In this document: piece after piece, positions 53,867-64,000 of the stretch
How positions within the stretch are numbered: the stretch's first letter is position 1
Layout: each line of letters starts with the position of its first letter
From: Paramacrobiotus metropolitanus
Taxonomy: Eukaryota > Tardigrada > Eutardigrada > Parachela > Macrobiotidae
DNA length: 64,000 nucleotides
Direction of reading: 5' to 3'
Assembly: GCF_019649055.1 (NCBI RefSeq)
Contig: NW_026570225.1
Span: 1,364,001 to 1,428,000, forward strand
The notes under the pieces: model-generated
Databases searched by the model: none
What the model was told of the DNA's origin: nothing
What the model saw: the letters and a program-made list of their open reading frames with translations, nothing else
Program-made: the position numbers and the translations under genes

Positions 53867-55294
53867 CTATAAATTTCACAGAACAGCTTCATTGCTTATT
53901 TTAAATACTCCACGCAGTGAGTACATTTGAACATGTTTTATCTAGCGCAGTTAACGTTGTGCTCCAATATGTGGCTACACACTTACGCATTTTATGTAGT
54001 ATTAATCCAAAAATTATTAATCTGTACCGTTCAGACACTTGTACGAGACTTGAAATCGATTAAATGGATACATCAGCACATTAGCTGGTAAGCACGTCAG
54101 TGTTGGTTATACATATGTTATAATAATGACAAGGCATTCTGCCACTACTTCATACAGACTAATTCTATTATAACTCGAACATTCTATAAATCAATTGTAA
54201 GAAAATCATTAGTGCGAAAAATGACTGGATGTAATGAGATAATTTGTTATACTTACACGGAAAAACTGCCAAACAAATCGCAAGCAATATCCTGTCTGGA
54301 AGCCGGGATAAATGAGACGCTCGTGGCATTTTTTAATTCAAGCACAGCTTCGTTAACATGTAACATTTTAATCCAGGATGCCAGACGAGAAAAATATAAG
54401 CAATCAATATTGCATAACTGTTAAAACTTGGCGTATTTGGATGTTTTACCATCACGTTTTTGCGAAAATGCTGGCTTGGATAGGGCAACTCACTGCATAC
54501 GTAATCTAGACCTTGATCGCCGGCTGCACAACACAGTGCCAATGTCGGGCTGTGTTATATTAAGTGATCGTGTTATTACCGGTACGAATTTTGTTTGCGC
54601 TATTGTCAAAGTATTCTACTGTTTAGGCTTTTTCGAGTTTATTAGTAATTTTAATAAGTGCTTCAGAGTTTTTGGTAACACTTCACTAGCGTCGTCCATA
54701 AGTTTACGTGTTTTGCACGAGTTATATTTTATACTAGTCTTATATTGTTTTCTAGTACTGGTTTTGTAGTCTCAGGCGGTGTACAAGTATATGTATTTAA
54801 CTTGACATCGATAGCCATCGTAGTTCTCGCACCTGCACCTTGCATACTTCCGCCGTGAACTCAAAAAAGATTGCATTGGCGATTAAATCCGTGCACCATT
54901 ACTGCAACTGTAGTACAAAAGTAGCTACTAGCAACAATGCAGCACCAGTACCGCTGTGATGCGTTACTTTATAAAATTTTTCGAATACACAAAAACATTA
55001 AACTAACGGTGAAAGCCAAAACCATGCCAATGGAAAGCAATTTGTGCTGGTAGCAACTGGCATACTATAATCCTGCTGATTATTCAGTAAAAGTCAATCA
55101 AACAACCGCCTCCAACGGAGTTAATCGCGTCCTTCCTACAGATTTACAATACAATGTATGTGCAAAAGAGCCAAACAGCGAAGTACAACACATCAACCAT
55201 ACAAAAAACTTGTTAACTGCTTAGTTGCAATCAGACGTACTGGAAAGCAGAATTCTAACACAAGAACAATCAAAAATAAACTTCGGCGAACCGG
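53867..55294. other. Intergenic DNA, possible missing Ly6 signal-peptide exon
   Basis: The upstream signal exon of the Ly6-like gene should be somewhere here on the minus strand, but none of the short frames gives a convincing signal peptide with a fitting donor. The right end is the 3' UTR of the SPF27 gene. No mobile element was recognised. Confidence 0.4.
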
Positions 55295-57406
55295 TCATGT
55301 TGCCGGCATAGGTCCGATTTCTTCTGCATCGGTAGTTGCAACACTGTCATCGACAGGAGCAGGAAGAGATTTGGGCCGGACGGACTCTTGCGCGTTGGGC
55401 TTCTCCTGAGCTTTCTGTAACCGCTTTGCTTCGTGAAAACGCTCCCATTCAGAAATGCGTTCTTCTAGTTCCAGGCATACTTTCTCAATTTCATAATTTT
55501 TTGCTACCAAATTAACCCAGCTGGAACAAAACATGAAATGGAATCAGTACGGCTTTGTAAGTGGAACGCGAATGTCATCAGCACAATTCCTATAGGCACA
55601 AGACTCACAACAGACACCCATACCTCGTTTCCAGATAAGACAGTTTTTCGCCAGCCTGGAGTTGTTTGTTTTTTCGTTCCCAATTGATTTCCTGTATGCG
55701 GTTCCTGCATCACAAGAACGCAGTTTCAAAACTGTACATATAGCAAAACAACTGCTGTTGCTAACCTGAGGAGCGAAATTGGCGTATATGAAACTGCATC
55801 AATTTCGCCACACAAAAGAAAACTGCTGTGTGTTACCTGTGCCCGAATGTATTATTCATTTTCGTTCTGGTAATGAATCTTATTTTGTGCTGTGTAGTAA
55901 TCAATCAAGAACAATACTACTGTATCATGAACAATGTCATCATAATGCTACTGAGTACTGACAATGAATATTCGCACCTCGTATCACGCAGTTCAGATTC
56001 TATTTGCTTCAGCTGTCGTTCAACTGTGGGGATGTATCGCCTCCAGATTTCGGCCCCATATTCTGCTTGCAACTGTAAGTTAGTCAACCTAAAATAACAC
56101 AAACAAAATGCCCAGAATTCAGAAACAATCAATATTTTAATAAAGTATTCATGTTTTGTGTTTTGGTTTTAAGATTAAAAGTGGTTAAGTATGCGTCATA
56201 ACGAAAGCCTATTATAAGTCACGCTACACCATCTCACTCAGAGATGTACCGTTTAAAAAATCACAACTGCAACCCGAATTAGACATCGTAAAAAGCTATC
56301 TGAGATTTCAACTAGCTATTTTTCAAAATACGGTTTGAATTCTTACCTGTTGACCATGTGATTGTGTAGTACCACAACGCGATCGAAGCACTCTTCCCAC
56401 GCCGTCGGATCTCGCCGGCGGTTTATCGCAGGCTTTGGTTGTTGCTGATATCTACAAGCAAAACCATGCATATTCAGGTGACGGTAACTCAAAAATTTAA
56501 GGTTCCAGCTTCCAAAAGTAGTAATACAACCTTTGGGTAATCTAGCAAAATCAAGCACGATGCACTGAATTTTTGGTAACACGAAACTGAAAATTAGGAA
56601 TAATCCGCATAATCAACGGAGAGCGAGCTATCCTCATGATAAGGCATAAAGCTGGTTCAAAAATACAAAACTTGTCGATAGTGGATAAGGTGAATAATAA
56701 GATTATAAGAGATAAAAAATTCGGAAAAGTATCACTGACCGTCTTACTTTTTGAAGTCCAATTTTTCCATCGGTTTATTTTCCGCCATTCGCTGAAATTC
56801 AGCTTTCATGAGATCCGTCTGCAACAAAGCTCTGATTTACTTATCAATCATGTCAGATATCTAAAACCTCGCGATTCGTAGGCACAACAGAAAGTTCGTA
56901 GCCATTACGACATCTATGTATGACGCGCCAATATGTAACGTCCAAAACGAAGCCTTATATGTACAATGCCACTCACAAATACACACAGGCGACAGATGAA
57001 TTTTAATTTTCATGCAAAAACAATGACAGGAAAAGCAAGTACACTTGGGCACATGAAAATCGCCGTAAAATGTGATTAGTGACTAGTGACTACTGACTAA
57101 AGAGTTCGTTAAATATATATTACGCTGAAAGCGGACTGTGCCTACCTGGAAAACTTCGAATTTGTTGGACACCACATTCTGGAGATAGTCCTTCGTCGGA
57201 CGATACCGCTTCATCTCTTCTTCCACCAGAGCCGTAACCTAGCCGACCAGATAACGGAGATTAAGCAATCCAACAATCCCACTGGGATGAGTGCTAGCAG
57301 AAACAGAACAACAACAAGGGCCGAATACCGCTTCGCGGACTCCTGGAGTGTCATATCCTGCATCAACATAAGGGAGTGCGTCCACAATCCCCGAAATATC
57401 CGCCAT
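55295..57406 (-). CDS. BCAS2: Pre-mRNA-splicing factor SPF27 (BCAS2), 7 exons
   Basis: Core subunit of the PRP19/CDC5L (NineTeen) complex of the spliceosome. Exons (minus): 57406-57329, 57238-57146, 56818-56748, 56451-56347, 56088-55978, 55704-55624, 55520-55295; phases agree and give 254 residues (human 225). The N-terminus reads MADISGIVDALPYVDAGYDT then PGVREAVTALVEEE and MKRYRPTKDYL, matching BCAS2 closely. Then follow DLMKAEFQRMAEN, DPTAWEECFDRVVVLHNHMV, LTNLQLQAEYGAEIWRRY, QEINWERKNKQLQAGEKL and WVNLVAKNYEIEKVCLELEE. The C-terminus extends about 30 residues past the vertebrate end with a Pro/Glu-rich tail. Most of the protein is predicted coiled coil. The gene is head-to-head with the SVOP-type transporter. 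Confidence 0.96.
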
Positions 57407-58050
57407 GTTTCCAACAAAAAATTACTGCAGTCCAACCTAAATACCGCTGAAAATGGTACAAGCCCGAAACTAAAGGTTGATTTCAATTTTACAAGGATGT
57501 CAAAAATTACGCTAAACTTCAGCTCTAACGTGCTCTTACCATTAGATGCTAGAAATAATGTCGAAAAATTTTGAAGGCATTTTTGCCTGGTAGCGTTGCG
57601 AAGCTGTGTGCGCCTAAAGTCTTAAACACACGGTTCGTCTCGTTACGCGCACAGTTTGTCACCAGCGTCCTGTGAAAAATGCAAGAATCGATCGAAAAAA
57701 TCACAACATAAAGTCTAAGGATGACAGGTCCAGAATGGCATAGCAGATCTGTCAACTGTATCCCTTGGGTTTCAGTTTCCTTACTGCTTATACCAATATC
57801 GAGTAAAGTTCTGGCTCATTTGATAAGTATTGAGAACTCCCATGTGTGCTCACTTTGATGTGCGCGGTAGTTCCTTGTAAATGGTTACTAATTTACGATC
57901 GCGTTTTCCTGGATTAGAGAAATGCTTTACCAGTTGTGTCGCTTTTTTGATTATTGTGTTTTTGGACTTCGGTCATACTGTAGTGCGTGATCCAAGATGA
58001 TTCATGATTGCCCCGTAATTCGAATCTGAGTGGCTACTTGCTCCTGAGTC
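57407..58050. promoter_or_regulatory. Shared head-to-head promoter region of BCAS2 and SVOP
   Basis: About 645 bp lie between the two divergent start codons, so it should contain both promoters and 5' UTRs. No TATA box or other element can be assigned with confidence. Confidence 0.45.
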
Positions 58051-61000
58051 ATGGAGAAGTTATTCCTTGTTGGCAGCACTGCGCAGAAATTGCGCGAAGC
58101 GCATCTGGAAGATCTCCGACATCGAGATTCCCATCTGCCGTACGTGCTCGTGCCGTGTTTTCTTTCGCACCGTTGCAGTTTTTTTGTAATTTTTGGTGTG
58201 GACCAATTGCAGAACGGTGTCCTTTACAACGACATCCGGACGCTATGAGAACCTGGACGAAAGCAGCGAGGGTACGGGGACAGCGCGGGTGGATGTGGTC
58301 GCCGCGCGCAGTGCCAGCAGCACGGCAAGCGGGGATCCGTTGCGGAGGCCCGATGGGAGCGTCGGTGATTTTCCTGGTTAGTCATATTATGTGTATATGA
58401 TTCGGGTTCACAGTTATTGTTGCATGAAAAGCAGTTGCACAGGTTCGAAACGTGTAATTTTGGCATAAGGCTAAATTCTAATTACTCATCGGCATGAAAA
58501 GATAATCATTGTATGAAATTTCATATAATTGCCCCATATATTTTAGCTGCTTATATGAGCAGTATTTTTGGCATTTTTTTAAATTTTTCATAAGAAGCCG
58601 AAATTGTGCATTTGTGGTAAAACGGCTGTCTGACGTTTATGCATTTCTTTCAGCAACCTTTACTGTTGATCAAGCCGTGGACAAAATTGGATTTGGCAAG
58701 TTCCAGTTGAAAGTATGCAAGTTGGCCGCATTGTGCAAATGTTTGTTTTGTATGACGTGATACAAATTGCTAACAGTACATTGCGCATTTTACATATTGT
58801 CAGCTTTCCTGTCTGGCTGGATTCGCATGGATGGCCGACGCTATGGAAATGATGATTTTATCCATATTGTCGCCGGCTCTGAAGTGCGAATGGGAGTTAG
58901 CCGGATGGCAGCAAGCTCTAGTCACAACGGTGAGGAAAGCAGAAAAATAAATACCCTGATTTTGCATGTTCTACAAGTATTTTCTGTAACTATGGCTGAG
59001 TAACCTCAATACTACCGGATTTTTTTCTTGTTAATGAAATTAAGTGCTAAAATATCTGTAATAGTCTATCGTTATAATACATTGTTCACATGCCGCCAAA
59101 GTTAACTTTACCTGGTGGCAGTGAATTTTACCTAACGGCTAAGTGCTAACTGTAATAATACTACACTGTGCACTTTCCGAGGTTTGATATGACATTTTGA
59201 TACGGAAGCTCCGATACGAACGCTCGCGTCGCGGTATGAATTTATTCGCAGTTGGTCAAAAAATTATCGCCTTATGTTGAGATCAACGAGATAAAATTTT
59301 AGCTGATTTGGTTTCCTTCCTCGGTTTCCTGTTCTTGTTTCTTATTTCAGAGTGACTAGAAAATACTAGTGGGAGTAATGTAACAATTTGTACGTTTTTT
59401 TTGTAGGTTGTGTTTTGCGGAATGATGATGTCCAGGTATTCTGTTCTGCACTGCCTCCATATACATATGTCTAATTCGTTCTTGTTTTGGGATTCTGCAG
59501 TGCAGCTTGGGGAAAGGTCTCAGATCATTACGGTCGGCGCGTAGTAAGTCGTTTCTGCGTTTCACTTGGCCGAACGATGAATGTTTTCTGCTTGCAGGAG
59601 TTACTCCTTTGTTCTTTCATTACTTTCTTTTATGGATTAATTAGCGCTGGTGCGCCTAACTTCCTTTGGCTGCTTTTTCTCCGCTGCCTTGTCGGTATCG
59701 GAATCGGCGGAGCACCGCAATCGTAAGACGGGCGGTGCAGTTTTCTCCTGTGATAATGCTTAAATGCGATATTTTATCTTCGGCAGTGTGACACTTTATT
59801 CTGAATTCCTGCCCTCGAAACAACGAGCAAAATGTTTGGTTTTAACAGAGGTATGAATATTACTATCTTTCAAAATTACAAGGCTTGTCGTCAGAATGAG
59901 AACGTTTCCACAGAATATATATTGTTTGAACGCCTAATTTTAATGGTTGTAGATATTTTGGGCTCTGGGTTCGTGTTTTGAAGTACTGCTAGCTTTATTT
60001 ATCATGCCGACGCTGGGATGGCGTTGGTTATTGGGCTTATCGTCAATTCCTCTGCTTATTTTTGACATTGCTTGTCTGTGGATGCCCGAAAGTGCTCGGT
60101 TTTACATGGCCAGTGGGCAGACTGATAAGGCGTATGCGATCCTGGTGCGCATTGCCAAGGAGAACGGGGTTGCTATGCCGCCCGGGGAACTTGTAACAGA
60201 TGCCGGAAAAGCTAAGGATACAGCACCCAGGGGACGATTTCTTGATCTTATTGGACCGGATTTTCGAAGGACCACGTTATTATTGTGGACTATCTGGTAA
60301 AACCAAACGACGATAAGTTGCTTCGCCGCCCTGATTATTATGCGTTTTGTGCCAGCTGTGCTTTCAGTTAAATCCGCACTGATAGACTAACTGAAGTAAA
60401 TATAGTGTTTATTTGATTTTAGTTAGAATACCGCCATTTAGTAGTCGGCAGTATTCCGTTTCTGTGAAAGCGTAGTTTATTGTTACAGGCTCGGTAACGC
60501 GTTCAGTTATTATGGCGTGGTCCTGATGACTACGGAACTACTAGGCGTGGGAGACACCTGCCATGTTGGCACGGAAGCGGCTCTCCCGCTTCCAGCTTGT
60601 GATTTGGAATGCCGAATGCTGACCACAGCTGACTACTGGGATCTTCTGTGGACAACAGTTGCAGAATTTCCTGGTAGGCTGGCTGCTTTACCACTATATG
60701 TTTCTGATTGTTTATGCTGTTTACCATTTCAGCTCTCTTCATCACTGCATTAATTATTGGTGAGTGTGCTTTAGTAACTTATCATGGCTCTAGTGCACTT
60801 CGCAGTATTATTATTTTAGATCTCCTTGGACGGAAGCGAACGATGGCATTGGAATTCGTGGTGTATGCAATTTTTGTTTTCTTGCTGTCCATTTGTACTT
60901 CCAGGTAAGCACAATGTGTATATCTATGCATTGATTTACTAAGTAGTCGTATTTTCAAACGCTAGACAGTATTGTGTAAAGGAACTGAAAGTGTTATGGA

Positions 61001-61568
61001 CCGAACTTTCAGGATTCTGTCGCTTACGTTGAACTGTTGGTTTTTCGTCTTCCGAATTATTTGAACAGTCGTTTAGGCAAAAAATAGGTTTTTGTACGCT
61101 GGCTTTGCTTGCAGGATAATTATGACGCTCTTTTTATTCGTGGCTCGGGGATTTATATCAGGCGCCTTTCAAACGGCGTACGTGTACACACCAGAAGTGT
61201 ATCCGACTTCCATGCGGTCTATCGGATTAGGAATGTGTAGTGCCATGGTTAGTCACGACTGTAGCAATTGCACTGTAACAAGCAATTGAAAAAAGGTTAA
61301 CTCCTAGGCGCGCATCGGGGCCATTGTGACTCCCTTCAACTCGCAGGTGATGTTGAATTATTCTGTGTATGGTGCCATTTGCATTTATGGAAGCGTGGCG
61401 TTAGCCGCTGCTGTCGCATCGTTATTGCTCCCGATAGAAACAAAGGGACGCGAAATGAAGGTATTAATATGTTGCTCTTTATTTCTTTTTTTTAAAGTCA
61501 TAATGCAGGGTTAAGCAGCAATTCCTGACTACAAATGATTGTTTAAGGATACACGAGTGGCGCATTGA
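58051..61568 (+). CDS. SVOP: SVOP-type major facilitator transporter, 15 exons
   Basis: Synaptic vesicle 2-related protein family, 12-TM MFS; the substrate of the family is not established. Exons: 58051-58139, 58213-58376, 58654-58712, 58804-58929, 59407-59435, 59501-59543, 59598-59722, 59787-59850, 59953-60296, 60489-60673, 60733-60759, 60820-60904, 61115-61247, 61308-61460, then a probable 21-nt last exon 61548-61568; about 548 residues. Family landmarks: [35 protein letters not shown] motif [118 protein letters not shown] and [12 protein letters not shown]. The long loop before DYWDLLWTT holds several cysteines, as in SVOP. The terminal exon is uncertain; using the AG at 61507-61508 instead would end the protein after one Gly. 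An AATAAA lies near 61783. Confidence 0.93.
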
Positions 61569-61918
61569 TTGGAATGACTGATCAGAACCTGCAGCAAAGA
61601 ATCTGGATAATATGAAAATCCCGAAATTGAATCTGCTGTGCAGTGTGTACGGTGCCAATCCATTCCCAGTGAATCTCCGTTTTTGCGTTTTATTTTTTCA
61701 TTTGTTTTAATTTAATTCTGGTGATCTTACTGGTATCCGAGAAGTCAGTGGAAAAACGTCGCGAATGTGATTTTGCAAACGAATAAACGTTTTTTTTTTG
61801 CTTAAACTTGTTATTTGCAAAACAACCATGGAAAAGTTTCTTAACAATTGTTAGATGTGACGATGTGACTGCCAATTCAAACAGCTGACTTCGTAGGCGT
61901 TAGGACTGCCTTTGCACT

Positions 61919-62410
61919 TTACGGCGCCGGAACGCTTGACAGCATGAAGCATTTGGTTAGGGATGTGTATGGTCGCGGGAAGCTAATGCGATCTGCGGGT
62001 TGACCTGGCGTATGTACGAGTAGTTTTGGATTAGCTTCGGATTCAGAGTAGAATCCTTCGGCTATTACAGCAATTTCGAAATGGTACTCGATGTATTTGT
62101 CCAGGCCGCTGATGGCTAAAGAGGGCTCCGAAGGTTCTGTTCCAGTAGAATTCCACTCGTCTCTGGATGCGTTCTTGGACTGATAACGACATACCAATGA
62201 TGTGATATTTACGTCATTCAGATTGTTTGTTCAGCTGGGCGACACCTTTGCCAAAGCCATCAACTGCGGAGGACCTTGTTGACCGGCAGTTGTAGAGGTC
62301 CGGCCGGGATTGCCTTGCATGTAGTGGACAATGTCCAGCAGACCTTCGCCAGTGCAGGGCTCTTTCGACACGGCGATAGTGAATATCAAATGGGGTTTGT
62401 GCCTTTGTGG
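61919..62410 (-). pseudogene. FN3-like extracellular fragment, gene or remnant unclear
   Basis: The minus-strand frame at 62197-61919 encodes LAISGLDKYIEYHFEIAVIA followed by EGFYSESEANPKLLVHTPGQ, resembling the E-F-G strands of a fibronectin type III domain (L-x-x-L-x-x-Y-x-x-Y-x-x-x-V-x-A). An upstream stretch (about 62430-62230) reads LQYFVSATNGHKGTNP, then in another frame FTIAVSKEPCTGEGLLDIVH before a stop. The pieces do not join into one frame with clear splice sites. It could be exons of a receptor gene I failed to resolve, or a decaying gene copy; the missing parts are not evident in the final 1.5 kb. Confidence 0.35.
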
Positions 62411-62559
62411 CCGTTGGTGGCAGAGACAAAATACTGCAGTGTTGAACGAGCACCGTTAGCTTTACTCTACATAATATTGCCATCAAAAACCACAGGCTGA
62501 TGTTATTCACCGGAGATTTACAATGATTTATGTTTGAAATCAGACACAGAAGCATCCTT

Positions 62560-64000
62560 CAGACTTTCTTTGTAGAACATCAGAAAAACTACATCAGAAT
62601 ATCCGAGTTTATTCAACTCGGTACAAAGCCGCCCTATCCACACAGAACTGAAACGGCTTGGCTGGACTACAAAATTTTCCTAAAAACTCATCGCCTTTTT
62701 TTTACAAACCATGTCCTGCACGCAGTATTTCCGAAGGCGGATGCTTGGTATTAATGCTGAAGTCCGCTAGAACCGTTTCATCCGTGACCTTTGCTCTATA
62801 CATAACTTCGGCTGCGAACTTGTGAGATTAATTCCATCAGCTTTCTCTGAACCGAGCTTTGTGAGTCGCTATGAAGCCACCGAATTCCCTTATATCGGCC
62901 TAAAGGAATTCAAGTTTGCCGCAAACTGGTATATTTTCTAACGACAGAATGTCCGATCGACAGGTATGGAACCGCTCCATAATATTATTTAGCTTTAGCG
63001 CCATCGCATCGCTAATAGGGACGAATCGCATCGCATCGCTAATAGGGACCGTTTGGTTGCTGCATGTAAGCAGAAAGTCCATCAGCTACAGTGACAACTG
63101 ACAACCTGGTCGATTATTGAATTTTAACATCACAAATGCCGGCAATCCATGTCTCCCATTAAACTCGGTGTAATTCGCTCACTGGACAAGTCGTGATCAA
63201 TTAACGACGGAGCACCGTCTTTTCGTGATCCGATTCTTTGGCGGTCTTGTTCAGCATCACCTGTACGTGTTGGCACCGTATAAGCGAACTGCAGTAACCA
63301 TGTGGTGGAGCACTATTACTTTTAGGCTATTAATTTTATGTTTTGTGATCCACCGTACATGTACAGAATACTACAGATAGTAATGTATATTAACAACGGT
63401 GTACAAATTGTTTCGAAAACAGATGAAATCAGATATTTTTATTTTTAGACAACTCAACCAAATCAACTGTAGTCTGTAGATCAACTTTAACAGGCAATAC
63501 CCACCAAAATGACATAATTAAGGTGCAAGCGCAGGCACACTACTTTTATCATTAGAACGACAGTGACTTTTAGAATAACATGCTAATACCTAACAAGGTC
63601 TTACTTTCTCATTAGTGGTTTACCGTACAATCAGCTCCTGGGAGATCTGGCGCTTGCAGATCAGGGTTCACTGGCAATAAATTGTTCCGTTTCCAGACAT
63701 GTCTGTAGTGAATTTAGTAATTGCCTGTCATAATGTCACTTATACGGCCAGCTTGAAAACTTGAATGGAATCTGGCGGAATCTTATAGACTATCAGTTTG
63801 TTATGAGAGCACCTACGTCGACGTAGTTCATTAAAAGAATTGCTTTAATGATTTGTCATGTTCAGGATTGCTGGCCAACGAAAAAATAATGAACTCCTGC
63901 TCGCTAATCCATCTTGATAACAAGGATAAGATACATCTTGCTTCTGTGACAGTTGCGATCAAATTAGCCGACCACTAATGGATTAAGACACGAAATGTGA
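62560..64000. other. AT-rich end of window, no supported gene
   Basis: Short frames only, none with a recognisable domain. It contains a 27-bp tandem duplication at 63002-63050. Part of a gene extending beyond the window could be present but is not recognisable. Confidence 0.45.
63002..63050. repeat. 27-bp tandem duplication
   Basis: CATCGCATCGCTAATAGGGA with trailing CGAATCG occurs almost twice in tandem. No associated gene. Confidence 0.8.

Noticed and set aside
57211-57486. Apparent hydrophobic minus-strand ORF with a membrane-like segment
   Set aside because: It reads through the first intron of SPF27/BCAS2 in another frame; correct splicing gives the conserved N-terminus MADISGIVDALPYV.

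Overview
The window is nuclear DNA from an animal. Most genes are split by GT-AG introns, intergenic DNA is AT-rich, and the identifiable proteins are conserved metazoan families (cyclin D, Rabex-5, LAMMER kinase, p70 S6 kinase, WSB, SPF27/BCAS2, SVOP). Genes are compact, with many introns of 40-100 bp and a few of 1-4.4 kb. Nothing looks bacterial or viral. A small ecdysozoan such as a tardigrade would fit, but that is inference; only 'bilaterian animal' is well supported.

Left part (1-29.5 kb): an AT-rich stretch with no convincing gene; an M17 leucyl aminopeptidase with a mitochondrial-type leader (minus, 10 exons); a divergently oriented C2H2 plus bZIP transcription factor (2 coding exons); cyclin D (5 exons, 4.4-kb intron); tRNA-Thr(UGU); Rabex-5/RABGEF1 (5 exons); and a LAMMER (CLK/Doa-type) kinase (6 exons).

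Middle (30-43 kb): p70 ribosomal S6 kinase (minus, 17 coding exons including ones of 12 and 16 nt), convergent with the LAMMER kinase. A foldback element fills its last intron. Then comes a 6-kb transposon graveyard: a 2.2-kb long-inverted-repeat element; a second inverted-repeat element with a smaller foldback nested inside and a homeobox-like fragment; a TIR element with a PIF/Harbinger-like trace; and the 3' end of a decayed LINE.

Right part (43.6-64 kb): a WSB-type WD40/SOCS-box protein (8 exons); a four-TM orphan (2 exons, minus); a partial secreted orphan (minus); a Ly6/uPAR-like three-finger protein with a long S/T-rich tail (minus); SPF27/BCAS2 (7 exons, minus), head-to-head with an SVOP-type transporter (15 exons, plus); and an FN3-like fragment. 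The last ~1.4 kb shows no gene.

Exon boundaries were worked out by hand from splice signals, reading phase and family alignment from memory. For most of the named genes the exon lengths sum to an exact multiple of three, which is the main internal check. The genes form no operon or shared pathway. Loose themes are growth and cell-cycle signalling (cyclin D, S6K) and splicing (LAMMER kinase, SPF27). I found no convincing undescribed system; the strongest novelties are the nested inverted-repeat cluster, the S6K microexons and truncated tail, and the lineage-specific secreted and membrane proteins.
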